64,000 nt of DNA from Pyrrhoderma lamaoense (GCA_002794735.1 NBAZ01000003.1:1054001-1118000), one strand, 5' to 3'. Positions 38,702 through 56,200 are shown, numbered from the stretch's first letter. Notes: a model not told the origin generated them from the letters alone. Translations and numbers: made by a program.

Positions 38702-39171
38702 TTCAGAGATATTGATATGGATAGTATGATAAACAGAGCAAGTTCAGACAATGAGCCGCTAGTTCAATTAAGGGAAGAAATAAAAAGTCATGCGCGTGTC
38801 GGCATGTGAGACGCGTCGCGTGAAGATTGAGCTATACGTGACTTGAATGCCCCAAAATGGACGTATGGGCCTTTGTTACCTTGCAACGAGTAAGTTGGTA
38901 CCGGGACTGGCAAATATCAGCCAAGGACCTGCTACAAGGGGACGTGTTTAGCCAATGATGATAATAGACGGGATAACCCAAAGAGGCAATTATTTGTATA
39001 TGTGTAGACGCGACCACGTGATTGTTGAACTGCGGGTTGTTGGTCTTTGCGGGTCCAATGTTGATCGTTCGGGTGCTTAGCCAATCTCAACTGGTACCAC
39101 TGAGCTCCGCCCAAGCCACGCGCGACGACTCACCTTTGCTTTATACCCTCACCTCGTATACATCCAAAGGG
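38702..39171. promoter_or_regulatory. Divergent TPP1/WEE1 promoter
   Basis: The start codons of the TPP1-like gene and WEE1 face away across 470 bp. The spacer holds an exact ACGCGT box at 38811-38816 with an overlapping ACGCGA on the minus strand (38816-38821), ACGCGA at 39008-39013, CACGTG at 39015-39020, ACGCGC at 39118-39123, and CCAAT at 38952-38956 and 39081-39085. ACGCGT is the Mlu cell-cycle box bound by MBF in fungi. Cell-cycle control of both genes is inferred from this. Confidence 0.5.
38811..38821. promoter_or_regulatory. Mlu cell-cycle box pair (ACGCGT plus minus-strand ACGCGA)
   Basis: Exact ACGCGT at 38811-38816, immediately followed by TCGCGT, whose complement is ACGCGA. The pair sits 110 bp upstream of the TPP1-like start codon and 350 bp upstream of WEE1. 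MBF-type binding is known for this motif in fungi; its use here is inferred. Confidence 0.5.
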
Positions 39172-43041
<3,870 letters not shown>

Positions 43042-44244
43042 TCCTCTTTGTAATTGTGACATCAACATTGTGACTTGTCAAATGGTATAATCTTTCGCTA
43101 ATACCTGTGTTCTTACCTTTTCTTTTCCCTTCCTATTTTTGTTATATGTTTTATGCCCCTTCTTGACGAAGTTGACGTGTCTATGAAATTTTTCTTTTTA
43201 CGATATGAAACATACGCATCGTGTACATGGCTTTTTCTCTCGATCACAATTTTTTATAATCCTACATATCATATCCTACAGCGCACATCCACACCTCTTG
43301 TTCACCAGACAATCCATCCTCTCAAGCAAGCCTTATAGTTACTTTCAATTCACTGTCTCTCCTGTTCTTGCTTTCAAGCGTTATTTTTTTTGTATAGAGC
43401 AAACTCATTAATTATCTTTCGGACCTCTCTTTCTAGCACGCCCTAAAACATTCTTTTTTACTCTTTTTTTCATATTTTATTCTTCGCCTGGGGCGTGACA
43501 ATTTTATGCGATTTGATTTTCTCTTTTTGTCCCCTTCCTCCTCTATGGCAATTTGTTACTATGTAAAGACACAGTATGTACCTACCCTTGTTTAACTCCC
43601 CTGCCCAGTGATTATTTTTTTTCATGTTAGGTACTTTTGGTTTATTATTAGAAGTGAAATATAAAAATTTCTATGTTAGGACTCTTTTCTTGTACCCGGA
43701 TCCGGATGTAAGAGAAAGAGATTGAAGTGGGAAAAGTATCGGAAGAGGGGAACGAGGGAGCGGGAAAAAAAAGGCTATACTCCTTATCAGCGGTGTGTAT
43801 CAGGAATCTGCATCGCCAATGGGTGTAATATTTAACATAGCATGAAGAAGAAGGGGGGGCTAGAAAGACTAGTGTGTACAAGTACACGGCTATTTTGATC
43901 CTATCAAACGATGACGCTGAGGGGGGAACTCGGACATTACAGTCATATGATGACACCTCCCCTCTCGTCGGTGTTCATCTCAAGGGAACTTTTTTTTTTC
44001 TGTTTCCTTCTTTTCTTTTCCCTCCCCCTCTTTCTTCGTCCGTCAACCAGACCATGGACTCGGTATCTAGCCAAAGCTTGTTGTTTGAGGCGTGGATATG
44101 ACATTTATCTTAATCTATAAAAGGTCCATGACAAGTAAATAAGGTATGAAGAACGATCTTGATACGTGAACTCTAGAACTCTTGGTAAACTCTAGAACTC
44201 CGGGACGTCTTTTTTTCTCTTTATTCTTATTCAATTAAGTTGAG

Positions 44245-44277
<33 letters not shown>
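44245..44277 (+). repeat. ATCT microsatellite
   Basis: About eight tandem ATCT units read directly in the sequence. Confidence 0.92.
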
Positions 44278-44520
44278 CGAAGAATAGAGGGAGACATTCG
44301 AAACAACGTTGTTTGTGCGTTGTCTGTGCGTGGACATTTTTTTTTAAAAAGCCTTTTTTCTTTTCTTTTTTTGAACCGGGATTGTATGTTTATGTACAAA
44401 GCATCCATCCCTGTTATGTATTTATATAGGATACTTTACTTCTCTTCCCTTACAACCCCGGGCTCTATGTGATTCGAGGGGGATCTCTCCTGAGATCCTA
44501 ACTGTAATCGAGGCTTAGGT

Positions 44521-44550
44521 ACAGAATACATGTTAGATTATGTATTCTGT
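44521..44550. repeat. Perfect 10-bp inverted repeat with 10-nt spacer
   Basis: ACAGAATACA and TGTATTCTGT are exact reverse complements separated by TGTTAGATTA. It could form a hairpin or a dyad protein site. About one such pair is expected by chance in a window of this size. Confidence 0.85.
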
Positions 44551-44567
44551 GCACATGTGTTCATGTA

Positions 44568-44604
44568 TGTGTGTGTGTGTGCATGTCTGTGTGTGTGTGT
44601 GTGT
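44568..44604 (+). repeat. GT dinucleotide repeat (interrupted)
   Basis: Two runs of GT are separated by GCATGTCT, read directly from the sequence. Confidence 0.9.
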
Positions 44605-47600
44605 TTACTTTCCCTTTTTATAGGAGTTTATTATTATGATTATTTCTTCCTTTGAGGTTCCAGATGGGATGATAAGCTATTCGAGGAGGATGATTCTCAA
44701 GAGAACTCATTCTTCTCGTTCTCCCCCTTCCCCCTCTTCTTCCTTCTCCCCTCGGTATCAATGTCTTTATTTTTTCTCTCCTTCCTTCTTTTTTTTTTTC
44801 TTCTTTTTGTAGATGGATGTAGGAAAGAAGGGATAGTTTTTTTTGTCTTGTACGCGGCAACACTATGACCTGGAAGTATAATAACGTTCACGAGGAAGGG
44901 AGGGGGGAGAGAGAGATGCTTGATTAACTCGATTCTTTTTTGAATCCCTCCGGAGTACCTATCTCCTGAGGATGGTCCGTAACTGTAACTGAGCTACAGG
45001 TAGAAGGAAAAAGAGATAAACTAACGGTACCCGAAGAGAACCTTTCTACCAATTTCTCTTTTTCTCCCTTTAATTCCTTTTGTTTTTTTTAGTTTGATCT
45101 TTTCAATCTTCGACTTCTTCGTTTCTGTTTATTTATTTTCAAAAATCGTCCCTTCCTACCTCCCTCCCTCCCCTTTCAACAAATTATTGAGAATATTGAG
45201 AATATTGAGATGTATCATGTGTTTTGTTCTTTTTTTCCGTCTTCTGATATATGTGTGTGAGAGTCTTATCTTATATTTCTCTAGTCCAACTTCAAGATGA
45301 TTTATTTGTCTTAAGTTTTTTTTCCCTTGGACTTTTATGAAAATTGAACATAAAGGATCAGATAATTTACTCATAAGTGAATGAGAAAGGGGGAGAGTGA
45401 GGGAGAGAGAAAACGATAACGATCCCCGCCCGCCGGAGTCGCCGAGTTCATATGGGTTCTCAATCGGTTTCCGTTCGTCCTTCTCTTCCAGACCCCCCTA
45501 CCCTTCTTTCCCTTCCCTTCCCTCCTCTTCAAGATTCGTCCGTGACTAAACGATAGGGTAAATAAACCCGGAGTCTTTCCTCTTCATCCTTCTTCTTCAT
45601 CTTCTTCTCTTTTTTTTCTCAAAAAAAAAATTCCTTCTTGCCAACGTGATCATATGGAAGCTAAAGCTGAAAGCCTCCTCTCCACTCCCCCCACCTACCT
45701 GTAGTGAAAACCTAAGACTTCTCAGGGTCTCTCTCCTAGAAGTTTATGGTCCCTCGTGTCTGCGATATATGTATCTCTCTGTCCGTCCCGATCTAAACTT
45801 GAATTTGAAACAAAACTTTACCCTTCTTCGTTTCTTGTCTCCGTTTCTTACTCTCCTACTCTCTCTTTTCTTTTTTCTGTCTTTCTATGCCTCGAAAAGG
45901 ATTATGATGAGGAAAAAATCTTCCCCTTTTTTCACTTCTTTTGGAATTTTTTTTTCTTTCGTTTTGATAAGTGGGAAAGAGAGTTTAAGCCCCTTGACCA
46001 TGCTATTAATTATGATGGTGATGATGGTGATGCGATGATGATGTATGTATTTATGGAATGAAATGGAAATGATTGGATCGAGTATTGATGCCGAGCACTT
46101 TTACGAGATAAAGGGAGCTTTTTCTAGTTTTATGAAGACTATTTCCAATAACCTCTCTCCTCTTCAGAGATTTATGAGTAGTCAGTCGGGTTAGTATGTA
46201 TCGAAGGTAGACAACTTTCCCCGAAGAAAAAGAAAGAAAAGAAAAAAAACTGACAGGTAAAGAGATACCGAATCCCTTTTTTTCTTCTCTTTCACTTCTA
46301 CATTTTTTATATACGTTTTAAGTAGAACACAGACCGATCGGGGGAGAGACCTTCCATTCCATTCCGATTTCAACTCTCCTTCCTCTAGGATCTAAAACTT
46401 TCATCAGCTTTAATCACTTTTCGAATCTCGTGCTCACTTCATTATCGAGACGCCCCCCCCCCATAAAAAAAAAGAAAAGAATAGAAAGGAAAAAAGAAGA
46501 GGAAGATAAAGGAGTGGGTGGCGGGAAGAGTAAGTAAGATACCTGAGATACGATATACGATATACGATAAAAAATGTACATGTACACCTTCAAACGGAAC
46601 AATAATTCCACTGACTTAGTGACTATAGATTGTGGTGATGATGCTGCTGTGGTGACGGTACTGACGAATCCGCGGATCTGACGCCTACTCCGAGGTGAAG
46701 AAGACGCGTGGGGTTGATATAAATTGAGAATTGAGATTGGGATTGGGATTTTTACTTATTTTACTCTTCTTCCCTTGCTTATCTTCTGATTTGTTGGGAG
46801 GTGTTTAATTTTTTTTTGTGTGTTTGTGTGTAAGTGCTACGTCCTAGTGCAGGGAAGGGGGTAGGGGGTGGGAGTAGGGAGTAGGGGTAAATCTCGACTG
46901 CTTGTTTCTCTACCCCGAGAGGATATATACGTTTGTTAGCGTTGGTGTTGTTGTTGTATGCTATTATGTAGAAGTGAAGAAAGAATTCTTTTTATCACCT
47001 TTGATTTGTTTGACGACGCGAAGAAAAGAAAAAAGGTGACAAAATACGATTTTTTTGAATTTTTTTTTTCAGTTTTCTTAGCGAATAGCTATATACCGTC
47101 ACCTCACGTAAAAACAGGAATATCATAGGGAGGGGAAAAAAATAAAGGAGAGAGAAGAGAGCTGGGCGATCCCCCTCCCAAGAGATCTTGTGTGGAAAAA
47201 AAAAAGTAGTTGAAACACGGCCTTTAGATCTAAGTTAGATAGATCCCCCCCAAGATGACTTTGTTTCCGACACTGGTCTAGTTCCATAGGATTACGGTTA
47301 CATACACATCGCATACTTAGATTATTAGATACACACACGGAATCGAATCTCTCGGTAGCTGATAGGGAAACCCTTCCCCCCTTCATCTTATTAACTTCTG
47401 TAACTGATCTTCTCCCAATATATCCTCTACCCCTCCTCCGGCATGGCATATAAACATACACAAACAAACATACATCTTTAACTGCTAACAGCGTCACCCT
47501 CCCCTCCCCCCTTTACCCCCACCCTACCCACCAAACCAAAACAAAAACTAAAAACTAAAACCAGAAACTCATTTGATCGCTAAACTTAGAAACTAGGGAT

Positions 47601-50600
47601 TTTTTTCTTCTTTTCTTCTTTGCTTCTTCTTGGGCGGTGCGGACTCAAATTCCGTATATGTGTCTAGTGTCTAGTGTCAGTTGTTAGTGGTTAGTGTTAG
47701 TGTTTAGGTTGTTGTTAGTTGCTAGACGGGTCCACTTTTCTTTTTTTTTTCTTTTTTTTATCGTTTTCTTTCTTTTTTCACACTTTTTGGGGAACTTGAC
47801 TGTTCGCCACCCTCCTATCTTTCTTTTTCTCCTTTTTTTTCTCCTTTCTCCTGAGATAATAGTCCCCTTGGTCAATACGAAATTCGAAAAAAAATCTCCC
47901 CAATCCTGTGTTGTGTGTGTCTCTCTTTCTTTTTTCTCTTGAAATTTCAAATCGAGAAAAGGAGGATCGGGGGCGGGGGGGGGTTATTTACTCACTTATA
48001 TCTACTAGTTCATTAATTCATTTTAAACGAGTTTATCTAAATTTCTATCTTGTCGATTTATAACATGTGACCTGACGAAAAAGAGAGTCAGTCCCGTTTC
48101 CACAATTTTCAAGTAGGGGTGTGTGTGAGGAGTTCCCTCGTTCATTGCGAGGGGATTCGAGTTTATTTGCACACATATGCATATGCATACACCAACATAT
48201 ACATACATACTTACACATAATATAATAATCCTAAACATCCATCAAACATCTTTCAAGAAGAAAAAACAAAGTACAGCACTACTTTGTTCTCCGGTGGGGT
48301 AGCGTGGCCTCACTCCTCACTCTTACTCACCCCCTGGCTCTAATAATCTAATAACCTAGTATCTAAGTAATCTAACGCATGATATCTGAATTTGAAAACA
48401 CATCAGAAACTCCGTTCCCCTCCCCCCCTTCCCCCTTTTTCTAACTTTTATACTTTTTATTTACTTGTTTTATTCCTTTATTAACAATATTATTTTTTGC
48501 TCTTTCTTTATTTGATTAGTAAGTACACTTCATTGCATTGTATTTCGGACTTCGTGAAATGTGTGTTCTGTTCTAACTCGTCTACGTTTAGCCGGTTTTG
48601 GGAATCCGGAGTCGGGGTTTTGGATCTCTCTCTCTCTCTCTTTTTTTTTCGTTTTTCTTCTTTTGAATTCGGTATTTGGGGACTTAGAACTCAGAACTCA
48701 GAACTTTTAGGAATTCGGGACCTGAACCTGACGAGAGAAAAAAACAACAACACAGTACAACGACAGCAACACAGAAAAGACAAAATCAAATCAAATTCAA
48801 AGAAACACGAGCAAATGACAGGAGTACCAAGTACCAAGTACCAAATATTTAACGTTTGAGTACTAAGTAAGAAAGAAAGGAAGATAGGAGAGAGAGGGGA
48901 GGGGGGAGGGTTCTCTCGATAGAATAATTATAATTATAATAATCGACAGGAACGAACTCTTAACGGGGGAAAGGAGTACCGGTGTTGCTTTATTTTATTT
49001 TTATAAGTAGTCAAATATCAAATACTAAATATCAAATACTGAAATAACAGGATTATCAAATAACGAGTAAAGAATAAAGAATGTGTATCTTGCTACGAAG
49101 GATGGGACTTGTAAGCATAATGGAGGGAAAAAAAAACTTTTTTGGTGACCGGTATACAGGTATCTTAATCACGAGCTAATGGAAAGCACTTTTGAAATGT
49201 TGGAAAGAGGAAGACAGGAACGAAGAACTTGATACGTCACCGTCATGAATTGAACAGGTAAACAGATTAATAGTGAAAACAGAGTGAAGGGTGAATTGGG
49301 TAGTGAATAGTAAAGAGTGAAAACCAAAACCATAACGTTTGACGTTTACTCTATCATCCTGTTCGGTGTTCCGCCCCCCCTTCTTTGCTCGTCATACACA
49401 GTAACATACATACATGCATACATACTTAATCACTTGCATACATACGTACCTAATAATAAAAACAAGAAAAAGAGAAAAATAAAAGTCTAATCAACAAATC
49501 CTCGAAGCTATCAAAGCTCCGAGACGCCGGATCCGGTCATCCCACCACCCCCTTCCCCTTCTTCCCCTTCTTCCCCCTTTCCTTATTTTGGATCACGAGA
49601 CTTGGGTGCGTTGGTGTAGTTACCGGCTTTGAGAGGGTTGGGAGGGGGGTGAGACAAACGATGAACGAAAAACGAAGAGGAAGATGAAAGAAAGATGAAG
49701 AAGAAAGAGGGATGACGGTGTATTGGAGGGACAACACACACAACACACAACACTTAACACATAGCACGTAGCACGTAGTACAATAACATTGAATATTCAA
49801 TGTAATCATAATCATTGTGCACGACACAAACATGCACGTGAAAAATAGCTTTCTCTCTCTGAGTCTCTCTCTCTCTTTAGCGCATTCGTTCTTTCTCGTT
49901 CTTATTTCCAATATCCAAATATCCAATATCTAATATCCAATATCCAAATATCCGTAACTCATGACTCACGACTATTAATTATGATAATGATAATCATAAT
50001 GGTACCTTTGGTACACGTAACACGTACATGTAAATTTATCATTAGCCGGTGGACGGGATGAGTTTCGGTTATGCTTTCCTCGTGATATTCCATAGTTTCA
50101 AGAATTTGTAAGATACACGGATGCATAGATACGATGCACAAAACCTAACGAAACAGAGAGAAGAAAGAAACAAAGAAAGTAAGAAAGAAAGTAAAACTAC
50201 TATGACTGGATCATAAACAAACAGAGAATAACATGCATGGTTCGTTGTCGTTTAACGGACTTACTGATCGTATATGGTGATACATTACTCAACATACAAT
50301 ACAATACACAGAACATTAAACATTGAAATGAATAGACGAAACAAACGGCGAGGAGTTCCCTTTCTTTATCCGATCCTAGTAATACTTTACATCCAACACA
50401 AAAAGAAAGAAAACTTTAAACTTGATTTCCATCGTTCACTCGTTGGTTCCTGATTCTTGAACGTTAGTTAAGCAAGTCGAGTTAAGTTTAGTCAGTTATG
50501 TTAGGTAGTTATGTTAATTTATGTTAGAGGTATGTTAGGGCTTACTTTGCCACACACAGATCCCGACAAATAATCAAATAATCAAACGAATAACGAATGG

Positions 50601-50691
50601 TTAAATAACAAAACAAATAATAACTAAAACCATAATAACCATAATAATAATAAAATGCATTAAGAACAATGTAAACGCTAAAACATCGTTC

Positions 50692-50735
50692 AATCGTCAA
50701 ATCGTCAATCGTCAATCGTCAATCGTCAAATCGTT
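50692..50735 (+). repeat. AATCGTC heptamer tandem repeat
   Basis: Five to six copies of AATCGTC, with an extra A at two junctions. It is the longest-unit tandem array noticed in the window. Confidence 0.88.
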
Positions 50736-53233
50736 CAATTGTTTACTATCAACGGTCTCACAAGCCCGCACGCACGTATGTATGTATGTATGTATGCATC
50801 GTAATATAATCTACACTTTATACACTTACTGCTTAGTACACTTTGTATATTTCGTGTTATACACATCATATATCACTATATGTATATAATGATATATGTT
50901 TATAGAGCTATACTCAGGAGGGTGGGGGGGGGGCGTGGGACGGAAGCAAAGTAATAAAAGAAAAAAGTAGTATAATAATGAAGTAATGAAGTGATGAAGT
51001 GATGAAGGAACAAAGTAATAAAGGAAAGAGTGGGAAAAAAGGATGGAGGGAAAAAAACTCCGGTTGGAGCGGACGAGAATGAGACAACAGGGGAGGATAG
51101 GAAAGGAGGGAAAGGGGAAGCGGGGAGGGAGGGAGGGGTAGGTTTGTTTTGTTTGTTTCTTGATTGGACGAAGGGAATGAAATAGATAGGTTTGGTGTTC
51201 GTGTTCGTTGAAAAGAGAAAAAGGAGAAAGGGAGAAAGAGATGATAAGTAAATAGAAAGCAGGATGTAAGAAGTAGGATGTAGGATATAGGATACAGGAA
51301 GGTAACCTCGACAACCTCTCCTCTTTTCTTTCTCTTTCTCTTCTCGACAAAGAAAAAAAAAGAGATAGTAGTCGTGAAAAAGGGGAAACGAGGGTCGACG
51401 AGGAGAGGCGATTTGATTGTTTAACAAGTTGAAGTTTATGATATTTTTTTTTTTGACATCTAAATTGTAAGGTGTAACTATATAATATATTCAGTTTAGT
51501 TGTATGTTTGAATTTCGAAATCCCTGGGAAGGGGCGAGGCGGAAGGTAAGCGAGAGCTCAAGTAGAAAAGTAAGAAAGTAAAAGAGGTGTAAGGGGGGAT
51601 GTATTACTATTAGCATATAATCCTATAACGTATAATCCTACAATCATAACATATATCAAGATCGTATTGTCTCATAATAGGAGGAAGAGGGAGATACCGA
51701 GTCGAAGAGTAAAAGTTGAAAAAAACCGAAAAAATATAAAGAATAAAGAATTACGGAATATGGAATTCCGTTCTGCCCTGAAATAGAGAGACAGGAGGAA
51801 AGAGGGAAGAGGGAGAAGAGGGACCTGTGATGGGGGGGCGATCAGCACAGGGTAGGTAGGACCCTCTCTCCCCGTCCCCGAAATGCGAAATGCGGTGAAT
51901 ATAGTTTTGGAAATTTGATGGGGAATAATTAGGAGGATCTTGTGCTGTTGGGTTTCTTACTATTTAATTGTTTGTATTGTATCATGTATGTATATTATTT
52001 GGTGGAAGTAGAGTACAGAGTACAGTAATTCGATTGTAGGTAGGCATATACGCAGAGAGGACGGAGGGGAGGGGACGGTTAGGAAATTAGGTTATGGGCA
52101 TAACGGGGACGCTTCGGGGTCTTTTTCTTTTTCTTTTCTTTTTATTATCAAGTCGGTGAGGTCCGAGTCGAAGGATGATTAGCGTCTTGTGTCTTGTCCA
52201 AGCGCGCGTGATTTCTTATTTTTTTTTGTAGTTTTTTGGTATTTTTTTTAAATACCAAGCAATTTCAATATAATTCATTACTTGATTTCTTCTACGGGTA
52301 CGGGGGAGGAAATAAATAGGTGATGGTGATGTATATGATGATTATTACGAGAGGAGGAGAGAAGGAAGGAAGGGGTTGGGAGGAGAGCGGAGATATGATG
52401 AAAGGCCTAGCGGGGAAGGATAAGGGGCGAAGATGGGAGAGTGAAAGCAGAGGGCAGAGTGAGAGGGCAAGAGAGGGCAGAGAGAGAGGGAAGGACGGAG
52501 CCGACCAGCCAAACGGCGCGAGAGTGACTTCGGGAAGGGAAATCCGGCTCTCGCCCGTTTTGGCAAGTAGAGCGTTTTAGACTAGCAACCTCGGTAGCAG
52601 GCCAGGTCGTCGAGGGTAGTGGCGACTTATGGCTGTACCCTCTCGAAATGCGTGCGAACGCAGCGGACATTGTGTTTACTTGTATGTTTGGAATTATTAG
52701 ACGCACAATGCACATCATTGTCTACTGAAGGGAGAGAGTGTGTGAGGGGGAGTAGAGTGTGTAGTGAGCCGGGGGACGAGGCACTGACCGCACCTCGTTG
52801 TCTTGTAGACAGCGGGCGTGTGAGGATAGACGATCAGCCCCGAAGAAGGCGATGCCTTGTTTCACTTTTCGAAGCCTGGATTTTTTTCAGAAATCCTGCG
52901 CCCCAATCAGGCAATAATTGGCCAACTTTGAAAATAGCCAAATGCAGAAATTTGAGGGACTGGGTGATCTACATTTATGCGAAGTGGTACTTAGTACTAC
53001 TCAGCTAATAATCTGCCTCTTTCCCGTCCCTCTTTCAATCCCGCTCTCTCCTCTCCCCCTCCCCTCCTCATCCTCGTCCTCGTCCTCCCTTTTCTTTTTC
53101 AATTATCATCAATATATTCATCCCATACGCACTGTCCTTCTCTCCTCCTCCATCGACAGCATCAACATCAACAACAACACACACTCATACTCATACGCAT
53201 ATTCCCCTCTCTCCCCCGTCCGTTCTCCCCCTC

Positions 53234-56200
53234 ATGGATCGCGGTGACTATCCTTTCCCCAGCGCATCCCCGTCTACAATCAGCCGGGAATCCCCCTCCC
53301 TCGTTATCCTCAACATCCTCAGCAGCAGCAATTAAGCCAGTTGAACGGCCATCTCGACTCTCACTACTACCCTCATAGACCAGCTATCGACGCCGATGTC
53401 CTCGCTGCAGGCGTTCAACGGTACATCCCTTCCGCTCGCGCTCCAGGCGCCTTCTCCCCAACAAACTCTTACATATCGCTCCCTCCGGGAATCGACCCGG
53501 CCACCGTCGACTTTCGTACCTTTTACCCATACAACCCGTCAGAAGTCAAACATAGAAAACGAACGACCCGCTCTCAGCTCAAAGTCCTCGAGGAAACGTT
53601 CAAGAACGAGACAAAACCGAATGCTGCTCTTAGAAAACAACTGGCTTCCCAGCTCGATATGACTCCGCGAGGTGTTCAGGTATGTCTTCCGCGCCTATAC
53701 TCCCCCGCCCCTCCCCCCCTTTTTTTTCTTCTCTCTCTGCGCTCGCACGTTATCCCCTCTCTCCCTCCCCCACCTCCTTCTAAACACTTTTTTTTCTCTC
53801 CCCTTCTCTCTTTTCTTCGTCTCGGACTCTGTTTCTGAATTTGCCTCATCCTGACACACATTACACGCGCGCGCGCATCTCCTGACTTGTTTATCTCTTT
53901 ATTTAAATTTCATTTCATCCCCCCTTTCCCCCCCCTCTCATATCTATATACGTTATCATCTCGCCTACTTTATCTTGAGGAACTGACTCTATTCGTATTT
54001 CAAACAGGTCTGGTTTCAAAACAGGTAATTATCTTTTTTTTCATATAGCAAAGAGCAAAAGGTATAGAAAAAAAGGAAAAGGGAGAACACCCGTTGAAAT
54101 ATTTATATTTATATATATATATATCTATATAAATATATATTTCTCTCGTAAATCCTGATATCGTCTAGACACACGTTTTCCTCTCTTTTCTGCTTGCTTG
54201 GTATATTTAAATCCCAAACAAACAAAATGGCTGATTTAAATCCTTTTCAATTTTTTCTAGGCGTGCGAAGGAAAAGACATTGGCAAAGAAAGCGTCCTCA
54301 TCAAACGCGAAAAAACCTATCGATCTTTCCTCTCGAAAAGACGACGATATAAATGATGGAGACAATGATCTTGATTGTGATGATGGGGATGCTGCACTGG
54401 ACGATGACAACTTACAGAGTGAACATCTCACCCGTCCTGTCATGAACACTTTGGGCACATCTAGCAGCGATCATTTACACCGTAGATCTTCTCGTTCGTC
54501 CTCCAACTCAAACTCGCCAGAGTGTACCTCTTTCGAGGCAACGCCTCCAAGCGTTCCCGCAGATGTGGCACCTCATGTCTCTGTAAGCCCTCCCGCGGAA
54601 GAAGAGGATTCGGGGCTGTGTCTGATGGAAAACAAATGATGAATGGGGGCAGGGCAGGTTACCCGCCCGCCGGGCCTTGGAATGCACCTTCAAGGTCCAT
54701 GAGCCGTACACCGACGTCAAGCATGGGATCTGAGATGGGGCAAGAGACTGCCTATTCTGTGGTGGTGGTGGAGGAGGTGGTGGAGGAGGAGGAGGAGATT
54801 CCTTTACAAACTCAAACTTGATGAACGTTCCTGGCCAAGACCAATTCTCTCGGCGTCCATCATTGCCAACCCATCTTGGCCCTGCACGTCTCCGTCCTGG
54901 GTACTCTCGGGAGGCTCGAGTGGTTTATGTCTCGGTGGCGCCGGTAGATTCGATCCCAACTCACGACGGATGAGTCTCGACCGACTCGCAAACCATCCCT
55001 ACGCTCATTTGGCTGCTCAGGCAAACAGCATGGTCTATGGTTCTGGGGCGACGCGTTTCCGTCCTACACTACCAGGTACCACTCAGAGTACACCCACACT
55101 GACTCCGCAAGCACACACGTCGGAACTCCCCAGCTTGGTAGACAGCGTCGGAGGCAATAACAGTGCTGGAAACGAGAGCTCTTCTAGTTCAAATGATTCT
55201 CCTCAACTCACTCTTCCTTCTCATTTGCAGCAGCAGCCGCCAGTCATCAAGTCGTCTCCAACCCCAGAGATGCGGCCGGAGCTCATGCATCGCCAATCAC
55301 TACCAGGCCATGTCTCTGTCCCGCCACAGTTCCCTTCTTCCTCTCCTGGTTTTGCCCAAATGCATCAGCCACCCCGGCATCTACAGGGAACATTCCAACC
55401 CGTTTCCCTCGGTCGGGTCAATCTTACGCTATTTCCTCACGGTCATACCAGCCACCCATCCCGGGACCACTTCCAAATCCAAACTTTTCATTCGGATCTG
55501 TGGACAGCAGCACAGCAGCTGATGAGAACGCGAATGCCTCTGCCGATGGCGGTATCGGTGGAGATCCTCACTTGCAAAGTCAGTTAAACAACTTCCAATT
55601 CCCGTCTGTGGAAGGGAAGGAGGAGAACGGTATGAAGATGGAAATGGACGGCACCAATGGACTTGGAGGAGGACAGGGACATCCGATATACTACTCTGAT
55701 ATGAGAAACATCAACGGAGTTGACCCTTATGCACAGCGATTCGGTTCAATCGCAAGTATTGCGGAATCAGAATCCAGTGCTACTAGCGGTGGATACTTTA
55801 GCGAGGCAAGCTTTGAGGTTTCATCCAATGGGCTACGCGATGCTCGAAGGCCTTCTTGGTAAATTTTTTTTCTTTCTTTCTTAGTACAAAATCTTCTTTT
55901 TTTTCAAAATAAAAGGCATTGGGATTACTGATTTCAAGTATGCATTCTAATTTTAGCACGAGTCAAGTCGTAGACATGTTCTCGAGCATGGGCGTGAATA
56001 ATAATGGATCCACCCAGTCGTTACAACATTCCCGGGATCAGAAGGTACCCTTTAATCGGAACAGCGAACTAGCTTTCGCGTTAATACCTGTACGTTATCC
56101 GTTCTACTACATGCATCCTCCTATAGGGAGGGGTGGGGGAGGAGGGGGGTTGTTACGAAGTCAGTTGCTAATATCAAATTAACTTGTCTACAAATTTAGG

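Larger units (their letters stand above)
43042..53233. other. Gene-poor 10-kb region upstream of the homeodomain gene, simple-sequence rich
   Basis: No convincing gene was found. The DNA is made of long polypyrimidine or polypurine stretches on one strand (for example 44755-44800, 47735-47860, 51000-51140, 52340-52510), T and A runs, and many short tandem repeats. Reading frames of 60-175 codons here are translations of these tracts (Lys/Arg/Glu or Phe/Leu/Ser/Pro strings) and are not called. The last few hundred bases before 53234 are CAAC- and TCTCC-rich, like a fungal 5' untranslated leader. The stretch probably holds the control region and perhaps a long leader of the homeodomain gene. 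Confidence 0.55.

Noticed and set aside
39022..39171. Upstream in-frame extension of Wee1 to an ATG at 39022
   Set aside because: The extension covers the CCAAT and ACGCGC promoter elements and encodes an unlikely hydrophobic start; the ATG at 39172 is preferred.
44521..44550. 10-bp inverted repeat as a terminator or binding site
   Set aside because: It is listed as a repeat only; the spacing and length are expected about once by chance in 64 kb and no nearby gene explains it.
50826..51427. Two overlapping 174-175-codon frames on the minus strand
   Set aside because: These are translations of long polypurine tracts (strings of Ser, Pro, Phe, Tyr, Leu) in two frames at once, which is the mark of low-complexity DNA, not a gene.
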